Assembly (NCBI GenBank): GCA_017640725.1
Contig: JAEPQB010000004.1
Location: 1 to 64,000, forward strand
Direction: 5' to 3'
Source of the DNA: Kordiimonadaceae bacterium
GTDB lineage: Bacteria; Pseudomonadota; Alphaproteobacteria; Sphingomonadales; Kordiimonadaceae
Length of the DNA: 64,000 nt
A program made the position numbers and the translations under genes. Shown in pieces: positions 9,885 through 19,995 of the stretch. Under the pieces are notes generated by a model. The model worked only from the letters and a program-made list of their open reading frames with translations. It had not been told where the DNA came from and ran no database searches. Position 1 is the first letter of the stretch. Each line of letters begins with the position of its first letter.

Positions 9885-9911
9885 GCTGGCCTTTCGAGGC
9901 CAGCTTTTTTT
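9885..9911 (+). terminator. intrinsic terminator of katG
   Basis: A perfect 8-bp stem, GCTGGCCT / AGGCCAGC, closes a TTCG tetraloop and is followed by seven T, 26 bases after the katG stop codon. Confidence 0.93.
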
Positions 9912-10065
9912 ATTGTGCACAGGCGCCCCGAATACAATCCAATTTGTTTGGATTCCTTGAATGCAAAAATTAGCCAAGGAAATTTGACGCAACAGTGCCA
10001 TACTACCCATCTGTTAAATCCATCTTCTGCAATATGCGTAAACCTCTGCGCATAGGAAAATCTTT

Positions 10066-11904
10066 ATGAACGTTGAACCAGACAAAGAAAACACAGGACA
10101 TTGGAGTACTGTAAAAAGCCTGCTGCCATTTCTGTGGGCGCCTCAACGGGCAGATCTGAAGCTTCGTGTAGTAGGCGCTATGTTGCTGCTTATCCTGGCA
10201 AAACTAATTGGCGTTTATGTGCCATTCCTGTTCAAAGATGCGGTGGATGCGCTCACAGGGCAGGGTGACGGCTTGAGCCAAGCAGCTTTGCTGGTGGTCG
10301 TGCCAACATCACTGATTTTGGCGTATGGTGCTGCCAGGGTAATGACGCTTTTGTTTGGCGAGCTCAGGGACGCTGTGTTTGTAAAAGTTGGTCAGCACGC
10401 CATGCGGCAAATCGCGCTCAGTACCTTTCGTCACTTGCATCAGCTGTCACTGCGTTTTCATATGGAGCGCAAAACGGGCGGGCTCAGTCGCATCATCGAG
10501 CGCGGCGTGCGGGGCATCGATTTCTTGTTGCGTTTCATGCTGTTCAATATCTTGCCGACATTGCTGGAAATACTTCTTATTTCTTCAATTTTCTGGCTTG
10601 AGTTTGGCTTTGCATATGCAGCTGTCACTTTCGTTTGTTTGGTAAGCTACATTTATTTCACCGCCGCGGTAACGGATTGGCGCCTCAAGTTTCGCCGGGA
10701 AATGAACGACCAGGATACAAAAGCGAACTCCAAAGCGATCGACAGCTTGCTCAATTACGAGACGGTCAAGTATTTCACCAACGAGGCGTATGAGGCCGAC
10801 CGGTACGACCAGGCGTTGGCGCGTTACGAGTCTGCAGCCGTTAGAAGCCAACTCTCGCTGACTTTGCTCAACGTTGGGCAGTCTCTGATCATTTCCATTG
10901 GCCTTGTCATAGTGTTGCTGATGGCGGCGCAAGGAGTTGTCGATGGCCGCTTCACCATTGGTGAGTTTGTATTGGTGAACAGCTTGTTGATCCAGATCTA
11001 CATGCCGCTGAATTTCCTTGGTTTTGTCTACAGAGAAATCAAACAGTCGCTCACCGACATGGAAAAAATGTTCGATGTCATTCGAACCGATGCCGACGTA
11101 AAGGATGCAGCCAATGCTCAGCCGTTGAAAGTTTCAGGCGGTGCCGTCAGTTTCCAGAACGTTTGCTTTGAGTACAATCCGGACCGTCGCATTCTGCACG
11201 GTATCAGCTTTGATGTGCCTGCAGGGTCCACCACGGCTATTGTTGGGGCTAGTGGCGCTGGTAAATCGACCATCTCACGTATTCTGTTCCGTTTTTACGA
11301 CATTGCTTCTGGCGATGTGACAATCGACGGGCAGGATATTTCTGGCGTGGCACAAAAAAGTCTGCGCGAAGAAATCGGTGTGGTGCCGCAAGACACAGTA
11401 CTGTTCAACGACACCGTTTTTTACAACATCCAGTATGGCAGGCCTGAAGCCTCGGAAGAGGAAGTCAAAGAAGCTGCAAAATTGGCGCAAATTCATGATT
11501 TCGTTTCGGGCTTACCCGACGGTTATGAAACGCAGGTTGGTGAGCGCGGCTTGAAACTTTCGGGCGGTGAAAAACAGCGGGTCGCAATCGCCAGAACCAT
11601 ATTGAAAAACCCGGCAATACTCTTGTTGGATGAAGCAACCAGCGCGCTTGATAGCCAGACCGAACGCGAAATTCAGGGTGCCTTCGAAGAGATTTCACAA
11701 GGCCGCACGACGCTTGTGATCGCACATCGCCTCTCAACAGTGATTGGCGCTGATGAAATCCTGGTATTGGATGCCGGTAATATCGTAGAACGTGGCACGC
11801 ACGCAGACTTGCTGGCATTGGGCGGCAAATACGCTGCCATGTGGCAACGCCAGCAAGAAGTGTTTGAAGCAGAGGAAAAGCTTGGCGAGCTTGTTTCCGC
11901 CTAG
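10066..11904 (+). CDS. ABC exporter of the Atm1/ABCB7 type
   Basis: A 612-residue half-transporter with a fused transmembrane domain (~six helices, residues 30-330) and one ATPase domain. The ATPase has Walker A GASGAGKST (394-402), signature LSGGEKQRVAIAR, Walker B ILLLDEATSALD and the switch IAHRLSTV. The transmembrane part contains NYETVKYFTNEAYEADRYD, the hallmark of the Atm1/HMT1 group that exports glutathione-linked sulfur species or metals. It acts as a homodimer in the inner membrane. It is not a type I secretion ATPase, so it does not explain export of the RTX protein at 2588. The stop codon overlaps that of the convergent GH97 gene in a shared CTAG. Confidence 0.88.
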   Translation: MNVEPDKENTGHWSTVKSLLPFLWAPQRADLKLRVVGAMLLLILAKLIGVYVPFLFKDAVDALTGQGDGLSQAALLVVVPTSLILAYGAARVMTLLFGELRDAVFVKVGQHAMRQIALSTFRHLHQLSLRFHMERKTGGLSRIIERGVRGIDFLLRFMLFNILPTLLEILLISSIFWLEFGFAYAAVTFVCLVSYIYFTAAVTDWRLKFRREMNDQDTKANSKAIDSLLNYETVKYFTNEAYEADRYDQALARYESAAVRSQLSLTLLNVGQSLIISIGLVIVLLMAAQGVVDGRFTIGEFVLVNSLLIQIYMPLNFLGFVYREIKQSLTDMEKMFDVIRTDADVKDAANAQPLKVSGGAVSFQNVCFEYNPDRRILHGISFDVPAGSTTAIVGASGAGKSTISRILFRFYDIASGDVTIDGQDISGVAQKSLREEIGVVPQDTVLFNDTVFYNIQYGRPEASEEEVKEAAKLAQIHDFVSGLPDGYETQVGERGLKLSGGEKQRVAIARTILKNPAILLLDEATSALDSQTEREIQGAFEEISQGRTTLVIAHRLSTVIGADEILVLDAGNIVERGTHADLLALGGKYAAMWQRQQEVFEAEEKLGELVSA

Positions 11905-13931
11905 TCGGAAACAGGCACTAATCGCGCTGCAAAACCACCTCCAGGCGCCATGCGAACCGAGATTGTTTCTGTCGCATTTACTTGTTTTTCCTCAACAACA
12001 AAACCATAGGGGTTGCTTCGCCAATGGGCGTCATCGCTGTCTCGGTAAAGTTGCAGCAGGTAGCGTTTGTCCGGGTCTAGGAAGTCCAGCTTTAACTCTT
12101 TTGATTGTTCGTTGTCTCCGGTTAAGCCGCCCATAAACCAGTCGTCGGAGTTGCGGTCCTTGCGAGCATAAATAGCGTACTCCCCTATCTCACCTGCAAG
12201 CGCGATGCTTTGCTCAAAATCGGTTACAACATCTTTGATGAACTGCAGGGCGTCCGGGCGCGCTTCATAATTTGCGGGCAGGTCAGCTGCCATTTGGATC
12301 GGGCTGAATAAAACCACGTAAAGCGCCAACTGTTTCGCGAGCGTTGTTTCAACGCGGTTGTCCGGCTTTTCCTCTTCAAACAACAGATCAAAAATACCAG
12401 GGGTAAAGTCCAAGGGGCCAGATAGCATGCGCGTGAAGGGCAGAATGGCCGTGTGTGAGGGCGGGTTCCCGGGGGACCCCCACGCGTTATACTCTTGGCC
12501 GCGAGCCCCTTCGCGTGAAATCCAGTTGGGGTATGTACGACGCAGACCAGTATCCTTGATCGGCTCATGCGAATTGATCGAAAGCTTGTGTTTTGCTGCA
12601 AGCTCCAGCAATCGAATGTTATGGTTACTCATCCATTGGCCGTCGTGCCATTCGTTGACGACAGTGCCATCGGGTTTTTTGCGAACGATGTTACCGCCAT
12701 TGGCCACATAACCGGTTTTGATTTGGCGCACGCCCAGATCTTCATAAAGCTTATAGGCTTCTGCCATCTGGTTTTCGTAATTGGTTACCCCGCCACTGGT
12801 TTCATGGTGACCAATCAGACGAACACCCTTCTCTAGGGCATAATCACTCAGTGCTTTGATATCAAAGTCAGGGTAGGGCTTCGTGAAACTGAACACATCA
12901 CCATTGTCGAACCAATTGCCGTCCCATCCCACATTCCAGCCTTCGACGAGCACGCCGTCAAAGCCATGCTTGGCTGCAAAGTCAATATGGTGTTTGGTGT
13001 TGGCGGTGGTTGCTCCGTGTCTTTCGCCCGACCCCCACGTGTTTATATTCAGGTGCATACCCCACCAAATGCCGACATATTTGCCGGGTTTTATCCATGA
13101 TACGTCGCCCAATCGACTGGGTTCGTTTAGGTTTAAGATCAGGTGTGAATTCAAGAGGCCAGTCGCCGCCTCTGTGACCTGAAGTGTACGCCATGGGGTT
13201 TTAAAGCCACCCGTTGTATGAACTTTCCCACCCAAGGGATTTGGGGCTAATTCAGCGGTGAAGTTGGTGCCAGCAGTTTGCTTGAACCACATGCCGGCGT
13301 AATCAACAAGTGCGGCTTCATGGACACTGATATGGATGCCGTCACTGCGCCGCATGGTGATGGGGGTGTGCGCTAACTTCACCTTGGAAAGCGGTGTCTT
13401 TTCATAGAGATACTCGTAGCGGTTCCATTCACCCGCCGGGATCCACCATGTGTCAGCATCTTCAGCAAAATTAAATTCGGTCAACTCGTCAGCGATAACC
13501 AGGGAACGCCCGGCAGGCGCTTGATACTCATACCGAAAACCCAAGCCATCATCGAACACACGGAAGCGTACTGTCATGGTTTCGTCGGCTACACCGTTGC
13601 GCGGAATAGAAACGGCCAGCTCATTGTGGATGTCATGGATGAAGCGAGCCTCTCCCCAAGGTTGCTCCCAGGTTTCGTCGACGGCTCTTCGGCTTGAACT
13701 GATGCGGTTTGTATCAGCCTCAAAATTGGTTCCATCAAGGAAGGTGAAACCCAATTCGGAAGATCTAATTATCAGCGTTTCATCGCGAAAGACTCGGTAG
13801 CTCAAGCCTGAACTTGAAACGTTAACTTCTGCCCGAAGTAATCCGTCGGGGGAAGCAACCGAAAAATCGTCTGCTGATGTAGGTGACCACCCCAGGACAA
13901 ACACAAAAACGAAAGAAACAATAGCGCGCAT
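11901..13931 (-). CDS. glycoside hydrolase family 97 (alpha-glucosidase type)
   Basis: A 676-residue protein with a signal peptide, acting in the periplasm or outside the cell. It has the three GH97 parts: N-terminal beta-sandwich (~20-270), TIM barrel (~280-560; KYVGIWWGMHLNINTW, GFDGVLVEGWNVGWDG) and C-terminal beta domain. Glutamates in HHETSGG (E377), SHEPIKDTG (E456) and RGQEYNAWG (E480) occupy the positions of the catalytic and base residues of the inverting, SusB-like branch; this assignment is by eye. The likely substrate is an alpha-glucan such as maltodextrin. It is divergent from a TonB receptor at 14131, which hints at uptake of a glycan or linked nutrient. The start ATG 13931 has GGGGAGAG upstream. 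It meets the ABC exporter tail to tail with a 4-bp overlap. Confidence 0.92.
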   Translation of the reverse strand: MRAIVSFVFVFVLGWSPTSADDFSVASPDGLLRAEVNVSSSGLSYRVFRDETLIIRSSELGFTFLDGTNFEADTNRISSSRRAVDETWEQPWGEARFIHDIHNELAVSIPRNGVADETMTVRFRVFDDGLGFRYEYQAPAGRSLVIADELTEFNFAEDADTWWIPAGEWNRYEYLYEKTPLSKVKLAHTPITMRRSDGIHISVHEAALVDYAGMWFKQTAGTNFTAELAPNPLGGKVHTTGGFKTPWRTLQVTEAATGLLNSHLILNLNEPSRLGDVSWIKPGKYVGIWWGMHLNINTWGSGERHGATTANTKHHIDFAAKHGFDGVLVEGWNVGWDGNWFDNGDVFSFTKPYPDFDIKALSDYALEKGVRLIGHHETSGGVTNYENQMAEAYKLYEDLGVRQIKTGYVANGGNIVRKKPDGTVVNEWHDGQWMSNHNIRLLELAAKHKLSINSHEPIKDTGLRRTYPNWISREGARGQEYNAWGSPGNPPSHTAILPFTRMLSGPLDFTPGIFDLLFEEEKPDNRVETTLAKQLALYVVLFSPIQMAADLPANYEARPDALQFIKDVVTDFEQSIALAGEIGEYAIYARKDRNSDDWFMGGLTGDNEQSKELKLDFLDPDKRYLLQLYRDSDDAHWRSNPYGFVVEEKQVNATETISVRMAPGGGFAARLVPVSD

Positions 13932-13988
13932 GATGCTCTCCCCAAAACCTTGCCATCGGCAATCAACAAAATCTTAGTAACCCTGTCA

Positions 13989-14022
13989 ATGCAAAGATTG
14001 CATCAAAAAATGTAAATTTACA
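13989..14022. promoter_or_regulatory. two palindromes between the GH97 and TonB-receptor genes
   Basis: ATGCAA-AGA-TTGCAT lies at 13989-14003 and the perfect palindrome TGTAAATTTACA at 14011-14022. They sit in the 199-bp divergent promoter region, about 60-90 bp from the GH97 start and about 110-140 bp from the TonB-receptor start. Operators for one or two regulators are likely; the regulator is not identified. Confidence 0.45.
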
Positions 14023-14130
14023 AAACTGACATAGGTTTAGAGCAGAAATGTTGCACTTGCGCTGACGATAGGGGATAACCTCGACAACGTTCTGTCCGGG
14101 CCAAAGGCCCATTTCTTCGAGAGTTGTGTT

Positions 14131-16128
14131 ATGCGTCGCTTGCCAGCTGAAACAAGCCTGCTTTTGGTTACATGTTTCGCCTTTGCAGATGAAGCAGCAC
14201 ATGCAAAAGAAGCTGGCTATTACGACGATCTTGAAACGGTCGAAGTGACTGGCGCCCGAGACGCTGCGAATGCTGAAGTTGGTACCTTCACATCGATAAC
14301 TCCAGCTGATTTCAAAACGGTTGCACCTTCGTTGCTCCCGGATGCACTTGTGCTGGTGCCTTCAATAAACTTGAGAACCAACTCCCGTGGGGAAACTTTG
14401 GCGTCAATTCGTGGCAGTGGAGAGCGGCAGTTAGCTTTGCTTTGGAATGGTGTCCCTATAAACGTGCCGTGGGATAATCGATTTGATTTGAATTTACTCC
14501 CAAGTGCTGGAATCAGCTCGATTGAAGTTCGGGCAGGTGCGACGGCCCAGTCATTTGGTGCGAACACCGCCGGAGGCGTAATTGATGTCCGAACAGGTTC
14601 ATTGGATAGTTCACAACTGAGTTTTCAAGCCGGCAGCGGCGATCTCCAAGTGTTGGACGGTGCTTTTGCTTATGAAAAAGGGACGTTCAAACAGTCTATT
14701 GCCTTCAGCCATTTTGAGCGTGATGGACTCGTTTCACCAAGCAGTTCGGGTCAGTTTTCGGCGAGCATTAGCGATCTGATAACAAATACAGACCGAAATG
14801 CGACCAACGTGTCTACGAGATCAGAAATTGCTTTAGATAAAGTGCGTCTAGGTTTTTCACTCCTGTGGTCGGGCACGGAATTTGGGGTCGCACCCGAACA
14901 AGGGCCGAGGATTGATCCTGGTGACGCCCGATTTTGGCGGCTTCCCGACACGGACCATAACCTTGTCGCTTTAGACGCCGAAATAGGCGAGGGACAGTCC
15001 ATAGTCACTCAAATCACAATGTGGACGCAGGAGTTTGACCAAACAATTCAGTCTTTTAATAGTACGAGTTACACGGAACTTGATGAGACCCAGGTTGATG
15101 AAAACCGTACCTACGGCGGCAGAGTAAGTTTAAGTCATAAGACTGCATCGTCTTCGACGCTGGCAACGGTATTGGGGCATTGGTCACAGCATCAAGAAAC
15201 AAGAACGGAATATGGCAGCACTGTCGCGCAACAGGAGCGCTTTACGCACTATCAATTTAGTCTTGCTGTTGATCATTCCCGCCAGTTAAACGACGCAACT
15301 ATTTTGGCTGTTGGACTTGGGTATGATCAGTTAAATCCTGGTGAGACTGCTGGCAGAGGGTTTGGGCCCAAATTTGATGGTGTCAGCGGCAGTATCAATG
15401 TTTCGTTTGAGGCGCCTGAAGGGTGGAATTTTCGACTGGGACTAGCGCGCAAAGTCAGGCTTCCAACCATGCGCGAGCTTTTTGGCGAGGCGCTCGGGAG
15501 GTTCGTCTTGAACCCAAGCCTCGTACCTGAAAAAAGTTGGATATTTGAAGCCTCAGCGCAGTACGCTTGGGCGCAAGGTTCCGTTGAATTCACACCTTTC
15601 TTGACCGAAACAAATGACACGCTTGACCAAACGCGAATTGATGTATCAGGCGACTTTTTGCGGCAGCGCATCAACTTGCGAGGAAGTCGCCACTATGGCA
15701 TTGAAACTCGCGCGGACATTGAACTTTTGCCCACACTACAACTTGAGGGTTACGTCACATGGAGCCGCAATCGCGCAAAAACAGATTCAGTTGCCAATGC
15801 AACTCGTCGACGATACCTTTCGGATCGTCCCAATTGGCTTGCACGGGTGGAGGCACGCTATCAGTTAGGGACCCGAACCACCTTTGGGCTTAATGTGGTT
15901 TATCGGGGCGCTGCCAAATCAGAAGCTGGCAATGGTGACTTTCTCAGTTTGTCTCCTGCGACAACTGTTAATTTGTCTGCTAGACACAGCTTGTTTGGTG
16001 CGCAAAATGGGTCAAATGTCGAATTGTTCGCTCAAGTTGATAATTTGACAGATGAATTCATCGAGCCTCAGCTTGGTCTGCCAGATGCTGGCCGGACCTT
16101 AACGTTGGGGGTCAGGGCTCTATTTTAG
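14131..16128 (+). CDS. TonB-dependent outer-membrane receptor
   Basis: A 665-residue receptor. After a short N-terminal export region come a TonB-box-like ETVEVTG, a plug domain (~50-155: DALVLVPSINLRTNSRGETLASIRGSGERQLALLWNGVPIN, GANTAGGVIDVRT) and a beta-barrel ending in an aromatic residue (LTLGVRALF). It is on the short side for the family, near vitamin B12 and siderophore receptors in length. I see no B12-box riboswitch upstream, so a B12 role is not supported. The next gene (PepSY) starts within 25 bases of its stop and the two are probably co-transcribed; TonB receptor plus PepSY helper is common for iron-chelate uptake. The ligand is not identified. Confidence 0.9.
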   Translation: MRRLPAETSLLLVTCFAFADEAAHAKEAGYYDDLETVEVTGARDAANAEVGTFTSITPADFKTVAPSLLPDALVLVPSINLRTNSRGETLASIRGSGERQLALLWNGVPINVPWDNRFDLNLLPSAGISSIEVRAGATAQSFGANTAGGVIDVRTGSLDSSQLSFQAGSGDLQVLDGAFAYEKGTFKQSIAFSHFERDGLVSPSSSGQFSASISDLITNTDRNATNVSTRSEIALDKVRLGFSLLWSGTEFGVAPEQGPRIDPGDARFWRLPDTDHNLVALDAEIGEGQSIVTQITMWTQEFDQTIQSFNSTSYTELDETQVDENRTYGGRVSLSHKTASSSTLATVLGHWSQHQETRTEYGSTVAQQERFTHYQFSLAVDHSRQLNDATILAVGLGYDQLNPGETAGRGFGPKFDGVSGSINVSFEAPEGWNFRLGLARKVRLPTMRELFGEALGRFVLNPSLVPEKSWIFEASAQYAWAQGSVEFTPFLTETNDTLDQTRIDVSGDFLRQRINLRGSRHYGIETRADIELLPTLQLEGYVTWSRNRAKTDSVANATRRRYLSDRPNWLARVEARYQLGTRTTFGLNVVYRGAAKSEAGNGDFLSLSPATTVNLSARHSLFGAQNGSNVELFAQVDNLTDEFIEPQLGLPDAGRTLTLGVRALF

Positions 16129-16152
16129 AGCTGAAATAATTTGGGGGTTGGC

Positions 16153-16716
16153 TTGAAGCCACAGATATTACTTCGCAAAATCCATCATTGGGGCTCAATA
16201 ATAATTGCGCTGCCTCTTCTGTTGATGATTGGTGCGGGTATTTTGTTGATGCTGAAGAAGGAAGTTGTCTGGATTCAGCCTGAAACGGTGCGCGGTGAAC
16301 AATCAGGTGTGCCACCTCTTTCTCTTGAACAACTTTTTGAGTCTGCGAAGTCAGTTCCAGAGGCCGTGGGTTGGCAATGGCATGAGCTTGAGCGCGTAGA
16401 CTTCAAGCCGGGCAAAGGCGTCGTAAAGTTTGTTGGCTCAAACAACTTTGAAGTCCAAGTCGATACCCATTCCGGTGAAATCTTGCAGGTAGCCTACCGC
16501 CGCTCAGACATCATCGAAAGTCTGCATGATGGCAGCTTTTTCAGCGACACCACCAAACTATTCATCTTTTTGCCGGCAGGAATTGTTCTGTTCATTCTTT
16601 GGGGAACAGGCATCTATCTGTTTTTCCTGCCACGCCTGAAAAAGCGTCAAAAAAAAATCGCAAGTCGTGAGCACAAAAGCATAGCTCACAAAGGAGTACG
16701 TCAACCCGCGGAGTAA
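16153..16716 (+). CDS. PepSY-associated membrane protein
   Basis: 187 residues from a TTG start at 16153, which has GGGGGTT just upstream; TTG 16141 would add four residues. Topology: helix at ~15-37 (WGSIIIALPLLLMIGAGILLML), a ~95-residue periplasmic part with a PepSY-like strand (VDTHSGEILQVAYR), helix at ~140-162, and a basic cytoplasmic tail (RLKKRQKKI). This is the small PepSY_TM type found beside TonB receptors, thought to assist iron-siderophore release or reduction. It lies 24 bases after the receptor and 65 bases before the first VPS10-type gene. Confidence 0.75.
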   Translation: MKPQILLRKIHHWGSIIIALPLLLMIGAGILLMLKKEVVWIQPETVRGEQSGVPPLSLEQLFESAKSVPEAVGWQWHELERVDFKPGKGVVKFVGSNNFEVQVDTHSGEILQVAYRRSDIIESLHDGSFFSDTTKLFIFLPAGIVLFILWGTGIYLFFLPRLKKRQKKIASREHKSIAHKGVRQPAE

Positions 16717-16781
16717 GGCGGGAAATTCATAATTTAGGGCATGCCTTGGGACGAGGGGCCCGCTTATTAGGGGAGAGGTCT

Positions 16782-19700
16782 ATGAAACTCAGAAACAAAG
16801 TTGCCGCGCTTTTGGCGGGCACAGCTTTGATGGGAACCGCATTCTCGGCTCCAGTTTTCGCACAAACAGACGAAGATGATTATTACGTGCCGTCAGAATA
16901 TCTGGACGGCATGCAATATCGCAACATCGGTCCTTGGCGCGGTGGCCGCGTGACAGCTGTCGCCGGTACAGCGAGCGACAAGCGTATTTATTATATGGGT
17001 GGAACCGGCGGTGGTGTCTGGAAAACCACCAATGCTGGCGGCGACTGGACCAATATTTCTGACAAATTTTTCAAAACAGGTTCAGTGGGGGCAATTGCCG
17101 TTGCGCCATCTGACCCTAACGTTGTTGTGGTTGGCATGGGCGAAAGCCCGTACCGTGGTGTAGCCTCTTCCCACGGTGACGGCGTCTACATTTCCAAAGA
17201 CGCCGGCAAAACCTGGAAAAACATGGGGCTTGGCGACAGCCGCCAAATTTCCACAGTTCACATCCATCCAACCGACCCGGACACAATGTGGGTCGCGGTT
17301 CAGGGCTCTCCCTGGGCGCCAACCGAAGACCGGGGTGTCTACAAGTCAACGGATGGCGGGGAAACCTGGAACCGCACCTTGTTTGTTGACGAAACAACCG
17401 GGGCTATCGACCTGACGTATGACGCCAACAACCCACGCATCATGTACGCCGCCATGTGGGACACAGACCGTGAGCCATGGCTCATCCGCTCCGGTGGACC
17501 GGGCTCAGCGATATGGAAGTCTGTTGACGGTGGTGAAACCTGGGAAAAAACAGGCAAGGGCCTGCCTGAAGAGATGGGCAAAATCGGCGTGATCGCGTCG
17601 CCTGCGCAATCGGACCTTGTCTACGCAATCGTAGAAGCGAAGGAAAAAGGGGGTCTTTACAAGTCCACCAATGGCGGCGAAAGTTGGAGCTTCGTTAATG
17701 GGGACCGCAGGCTGCATGCACGGTCCTGGTATTATATGCATATCTTTGCTGACCCTAAGGATGCAGACGTAGTTTATGTGCTCAATGCACCGTTCATGAA
17801 ATCTATTGATGGCGGCAAGTCGTTTACCCAAATCAGTGTGCCTCACGGCGACACACATGATTTGTGGATCAACCCTGACAACCCTGAAGTTATGGTGAAC
17901 GCCAATGATGGTGGTGGAACGGTCACGCTCGATGGCGCAAAAAGTTGGTCCACAATCTATAACCAGCCAACGGTGCAAATTTACCGCCTGAATGCAGACA
18001 ACGACTTTGCATACAAGCTTTACGGCGGTCAGCAAGACAACAGCACGGTTGCCATATCAAGCCGGGGAGCGGACGGCTCAATTGGTCTTGAAGATTTTCA
18101 TGCCGTTGGCGGGTGCGAAAGTGGCTTTGTCGCCTTCGACCCAGACAATCCCCGCTTTTCATACGCGGGCTGCTATCTGGGTCAGATCGAAGAGTATGAT
18201 GCGGAAACTGAAACGTCTCGCAGCGTCAGTGCTTATCCTGAAATTGCTTTTGGTAAATCTCCAAAAGACAGAAAGTACCGTTTCAACTGGAATGCACCGA
18301 TCCTGGTCTCGCAGCATGACCCGTCGGCAATCTATCATGCTGGTAATGTGCTGCTGAAGTCTACTGACCGCGGTGTTAGCTGGACTGAAGTCAGCCCAGA
18401 CCTAACGCGGGATGATGACGCAACTCAAGGGCCCATGGGTGGCCCGATCACCAACGAAGTGTCGGAAAACTACAATACCATCGCTTATGTGGAAGAAAGT
18501 CCTCATGCAGCGGGTACATTCTATGTCGGTACCGATGATGGCTTGGTCCATGTGACGCAGGATGATGGCACAAATTGGCAAAACATCACCCCTCGGGGCA
18601 TTGGTGCGGCGCTCGTCAACGCAATTGACGTGTCCCCACATGACCCGGCAACCGCTTATGTGGCGGTAACGCGCTACAAAGAGAACGATCATTCGCCAAT
18701 GATCTATAAAACGACCAATTATGGTCGTCGCTGGAGCCAGATTGCAGACGGCATTCCGGACGGTGATTTTGTGCGCGTGGTGCGCGAAGATACCGAGCGC
18801 CAGGGCATGCTATATGCTGGCACGGAAACAGGCGTTTATGTGTCTTTCGATGACGGAGACAACTGGCAGCCGCTGCGGATGAACCTGCCGCACGTACCGG
18901 TTACCGACATCAAAGTGCACGGTAATGATTTGCTACTGTCGACCCAGGGCCGTGGCTTCTGGATTTTGGATGACATTTCACCGCTCCGGCAAATGGATGA
19001 TGACGTGGACGAGGGTGCAACTTTGTTTGCTCCGTCAACTGCCTATCATACGCAAACGTCTGGTGGTCGTAACGGTGGCCCGACCAGTCCAAACCCACCA
19101 TCGGGAGCATCGCTGTATTATAGCCTGACTGACGTGCCCGAAGACGGTATCAAAATCGAGATTTTGAATGCTGACGGGGACGTCATCCGCACGCTAAAGT
19201 CTGACAAGAAAAAAGGCGAAAAGGGCGGTGGATCTGGCAGTAGCTACAACCTGCCGATGAAGTCTGGCCTCAACAAGGCGCAGTGGGACTTCAGAACTGA
19301 AGCGCTCAAGCCTATTGAGGGGCTTTGGTCCATCGCGGGCGGGCGTGATCGCAAGGTAGATGGCTACATTGTTGGTCCAGGTACTTACACTGCGCGCCTG
19401 ACGGTTGGTGAAAACGTCAGTGAGCAGAGTTTCGGTGTAGCGTGGGATCCGCGAGTTGATGTGTCAGCAGAGGCCATCAATGAGCAAACCACGATGGTCT
19501 CGCAGGCCTTTGACATGCTCAAGGAGTTGCAAAGCTCCGTTATCGCCATGCGCAAAGCAAAGGGGCAGGCGAAGTCGGCCACCGATGCGAACGCTGATCA
19601 TGAAGAGCTCAAGGCAGCAGGCGATGCAGCGGTTAAAGCCATTGAAGATTGGGAAAAAGGGCTGATTAACACTGAGCGCCAGTTCTTCCAGGATGTCCTG

Positions 19701-19934
19701 AACTGGCCTGACAAGTTGCACTCCGACCTACAGTTCATTGTTGGCAACCTGAACGGCGGGATCCCACCAGTAAATGCTGGCACCAAACAGCGCTTCGAAG
19801 ATGTCGCAGTTGTATTCCGTGAGGCCATGACGGCCAGAGATGCGGTGGTATCCGGTGAAATAGCAGCCTTCAATACCGCCTTCGCTGAAAGTGGTCGCAG
19901 CCCGGTCGCCGCGCCGGACTTCTCGGGCGAATAA
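16782..19934 (+). CDS. secreted VPS10/sortilin-type propeller protein, paralogue 1
   Basis: 1050 residues from ATG 16782, chosen because GGGGAGAGG lies just upstream and a clear signal peptide follows (KVAALLAGTALMGTAFSAPVFAQ). Residues ~30-750 are a large beta-propeller built from Asp-box/BNR repeats (SKDAGKTWKN, STDGGETWNR, SVDGGETWEK). Motifs shared with its two neighbours are YRNIGPWRGGR near the start and YGGQQDNST in the middle. Residues ~770-890 form a beta-sandwich (EILNADGDVIRTLKS) and the end is helical, probably coiled coil. Such proteins are often named glycosyl hydrolase or sialidase because of the BNR repeats, but no glycosidase active site is visible and the function is unknown. 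It may be co-transcribed with the TonB receptor and PepSY genes. Confidence 0.85.
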   Translation: MKLRNKVAALLAGTALMGTAFSAPVFAQTDEDDYYVPSEYLDGMQYRNIGPWRGGRVTAVAGTASDKRIYYMGGTGGGVWKTTNAGGDWTNISDKFFKTGSVGAIAVAPSDPNVVVVGMGESPYRGVASSHGDGVYISKDAGKTWKNMGLGDSRQISTVHIHPTDPDTMWVAVQGSPWAPTEDRGVYKSTDGGETWNRTLFVDETTGAIDLTYDANNPRIMYAAMWDTDREPWLIRSGGPGSAIWKSVDGGETWEKTGKGLPEEMGKIGVIASPAQSDLVYAIVEAKEKGGLYKSTNGGESWSFVNGDRRLHARSWYYMHIFADPKDADVVYVLNAPFMKSIDGGKSFTQISVPHGDTHDLWINPDNPEVMVNANDGGGTVTLDGAKSWSTIYNQPTVQIYRLNADNDFAYKLYGGQQDNSTVAISSRGADGSIGLEDFHAVGGCESGFVAFDPDNPRFSYAGCYLGQIEEYDAETETSRSVSAYPEIAFGKSPKDRKYRFNWNAPILVSQHDPSAIYHAGNVLLKSTDRGVSWTEVSPDLTRDDDATQGPMGGPITNEVSENYNTIAYVEESPHAAGTFYVGTDDGLVHVTQDDGTNWQNITPRGIGAALVNAIDVSPHDPATAYVAVTRYKENDHSPMIYKTTNYGRRWSQIADGIPDGDFVRVVREDTERQGMLYAGTETGVYVSFDDGDNWQPLRMNLPHVPVTDIKVHGNDLLLSTQGRGFWILDDISPLRQMDDDVDEGATLFAPSTAYHTQTSGGRNGGPTSPNPPSGASLYYSLTDVPEDGIKIEILNADGDVIRTLKSDKKKGEKGGGSGSSYNLPMKSGLNKAQWDFRTEALKPIEGLWSIAGGRDRKVDGYIVGPGTYTARLTVGENVSEQSFGVAWDPRVDVSAEAINEQTTMVSQAFDMLKELQSSVIAMRKAKGQAKSATDANADHEELKAAGDAAVKAIEDWEKGLINTERQFFQDVLNWPDKLHSDLQFIVGNLNGGIPPVNAGTKQRFEDVAVVFREAMTARDAVVSGEIAAFNTAFAESGRSPVAAPDFSGE

Positions 19935-19945
19935 AAATTTGGGCA

Positions 19946-19976
19946 GGGAAAGCACTATGGTGCTTTCCCTTTTTTA
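19946..19976 (+). terminator. intrinsic terminator after VPS10-type gene 1
   Basis: A perfect 10-bp stem GGGAAAGCAC / GTGCTTTCCC with a four-base loop is followed by six T. It lies 11 bases after the stop codon. Confidence 0.93.
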
Positions 19977-19995
19977 GTTTCGACAGGAGTGGGTA

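Noticed and set aside
10066-11904. ABC exporter as the type I secretion ATPase for the RTX protein
   Set aside because: Its sequence is of the Atm1/HMT1 type, and no membrane-fusion or TolC gene accompanies it.
13932-14130. Cobalamin riboswitch upstream of the TonB receptor
   Set aside because: No B12-box-like conserved core and the 199-bp gap is short and shared with a divergent gene.
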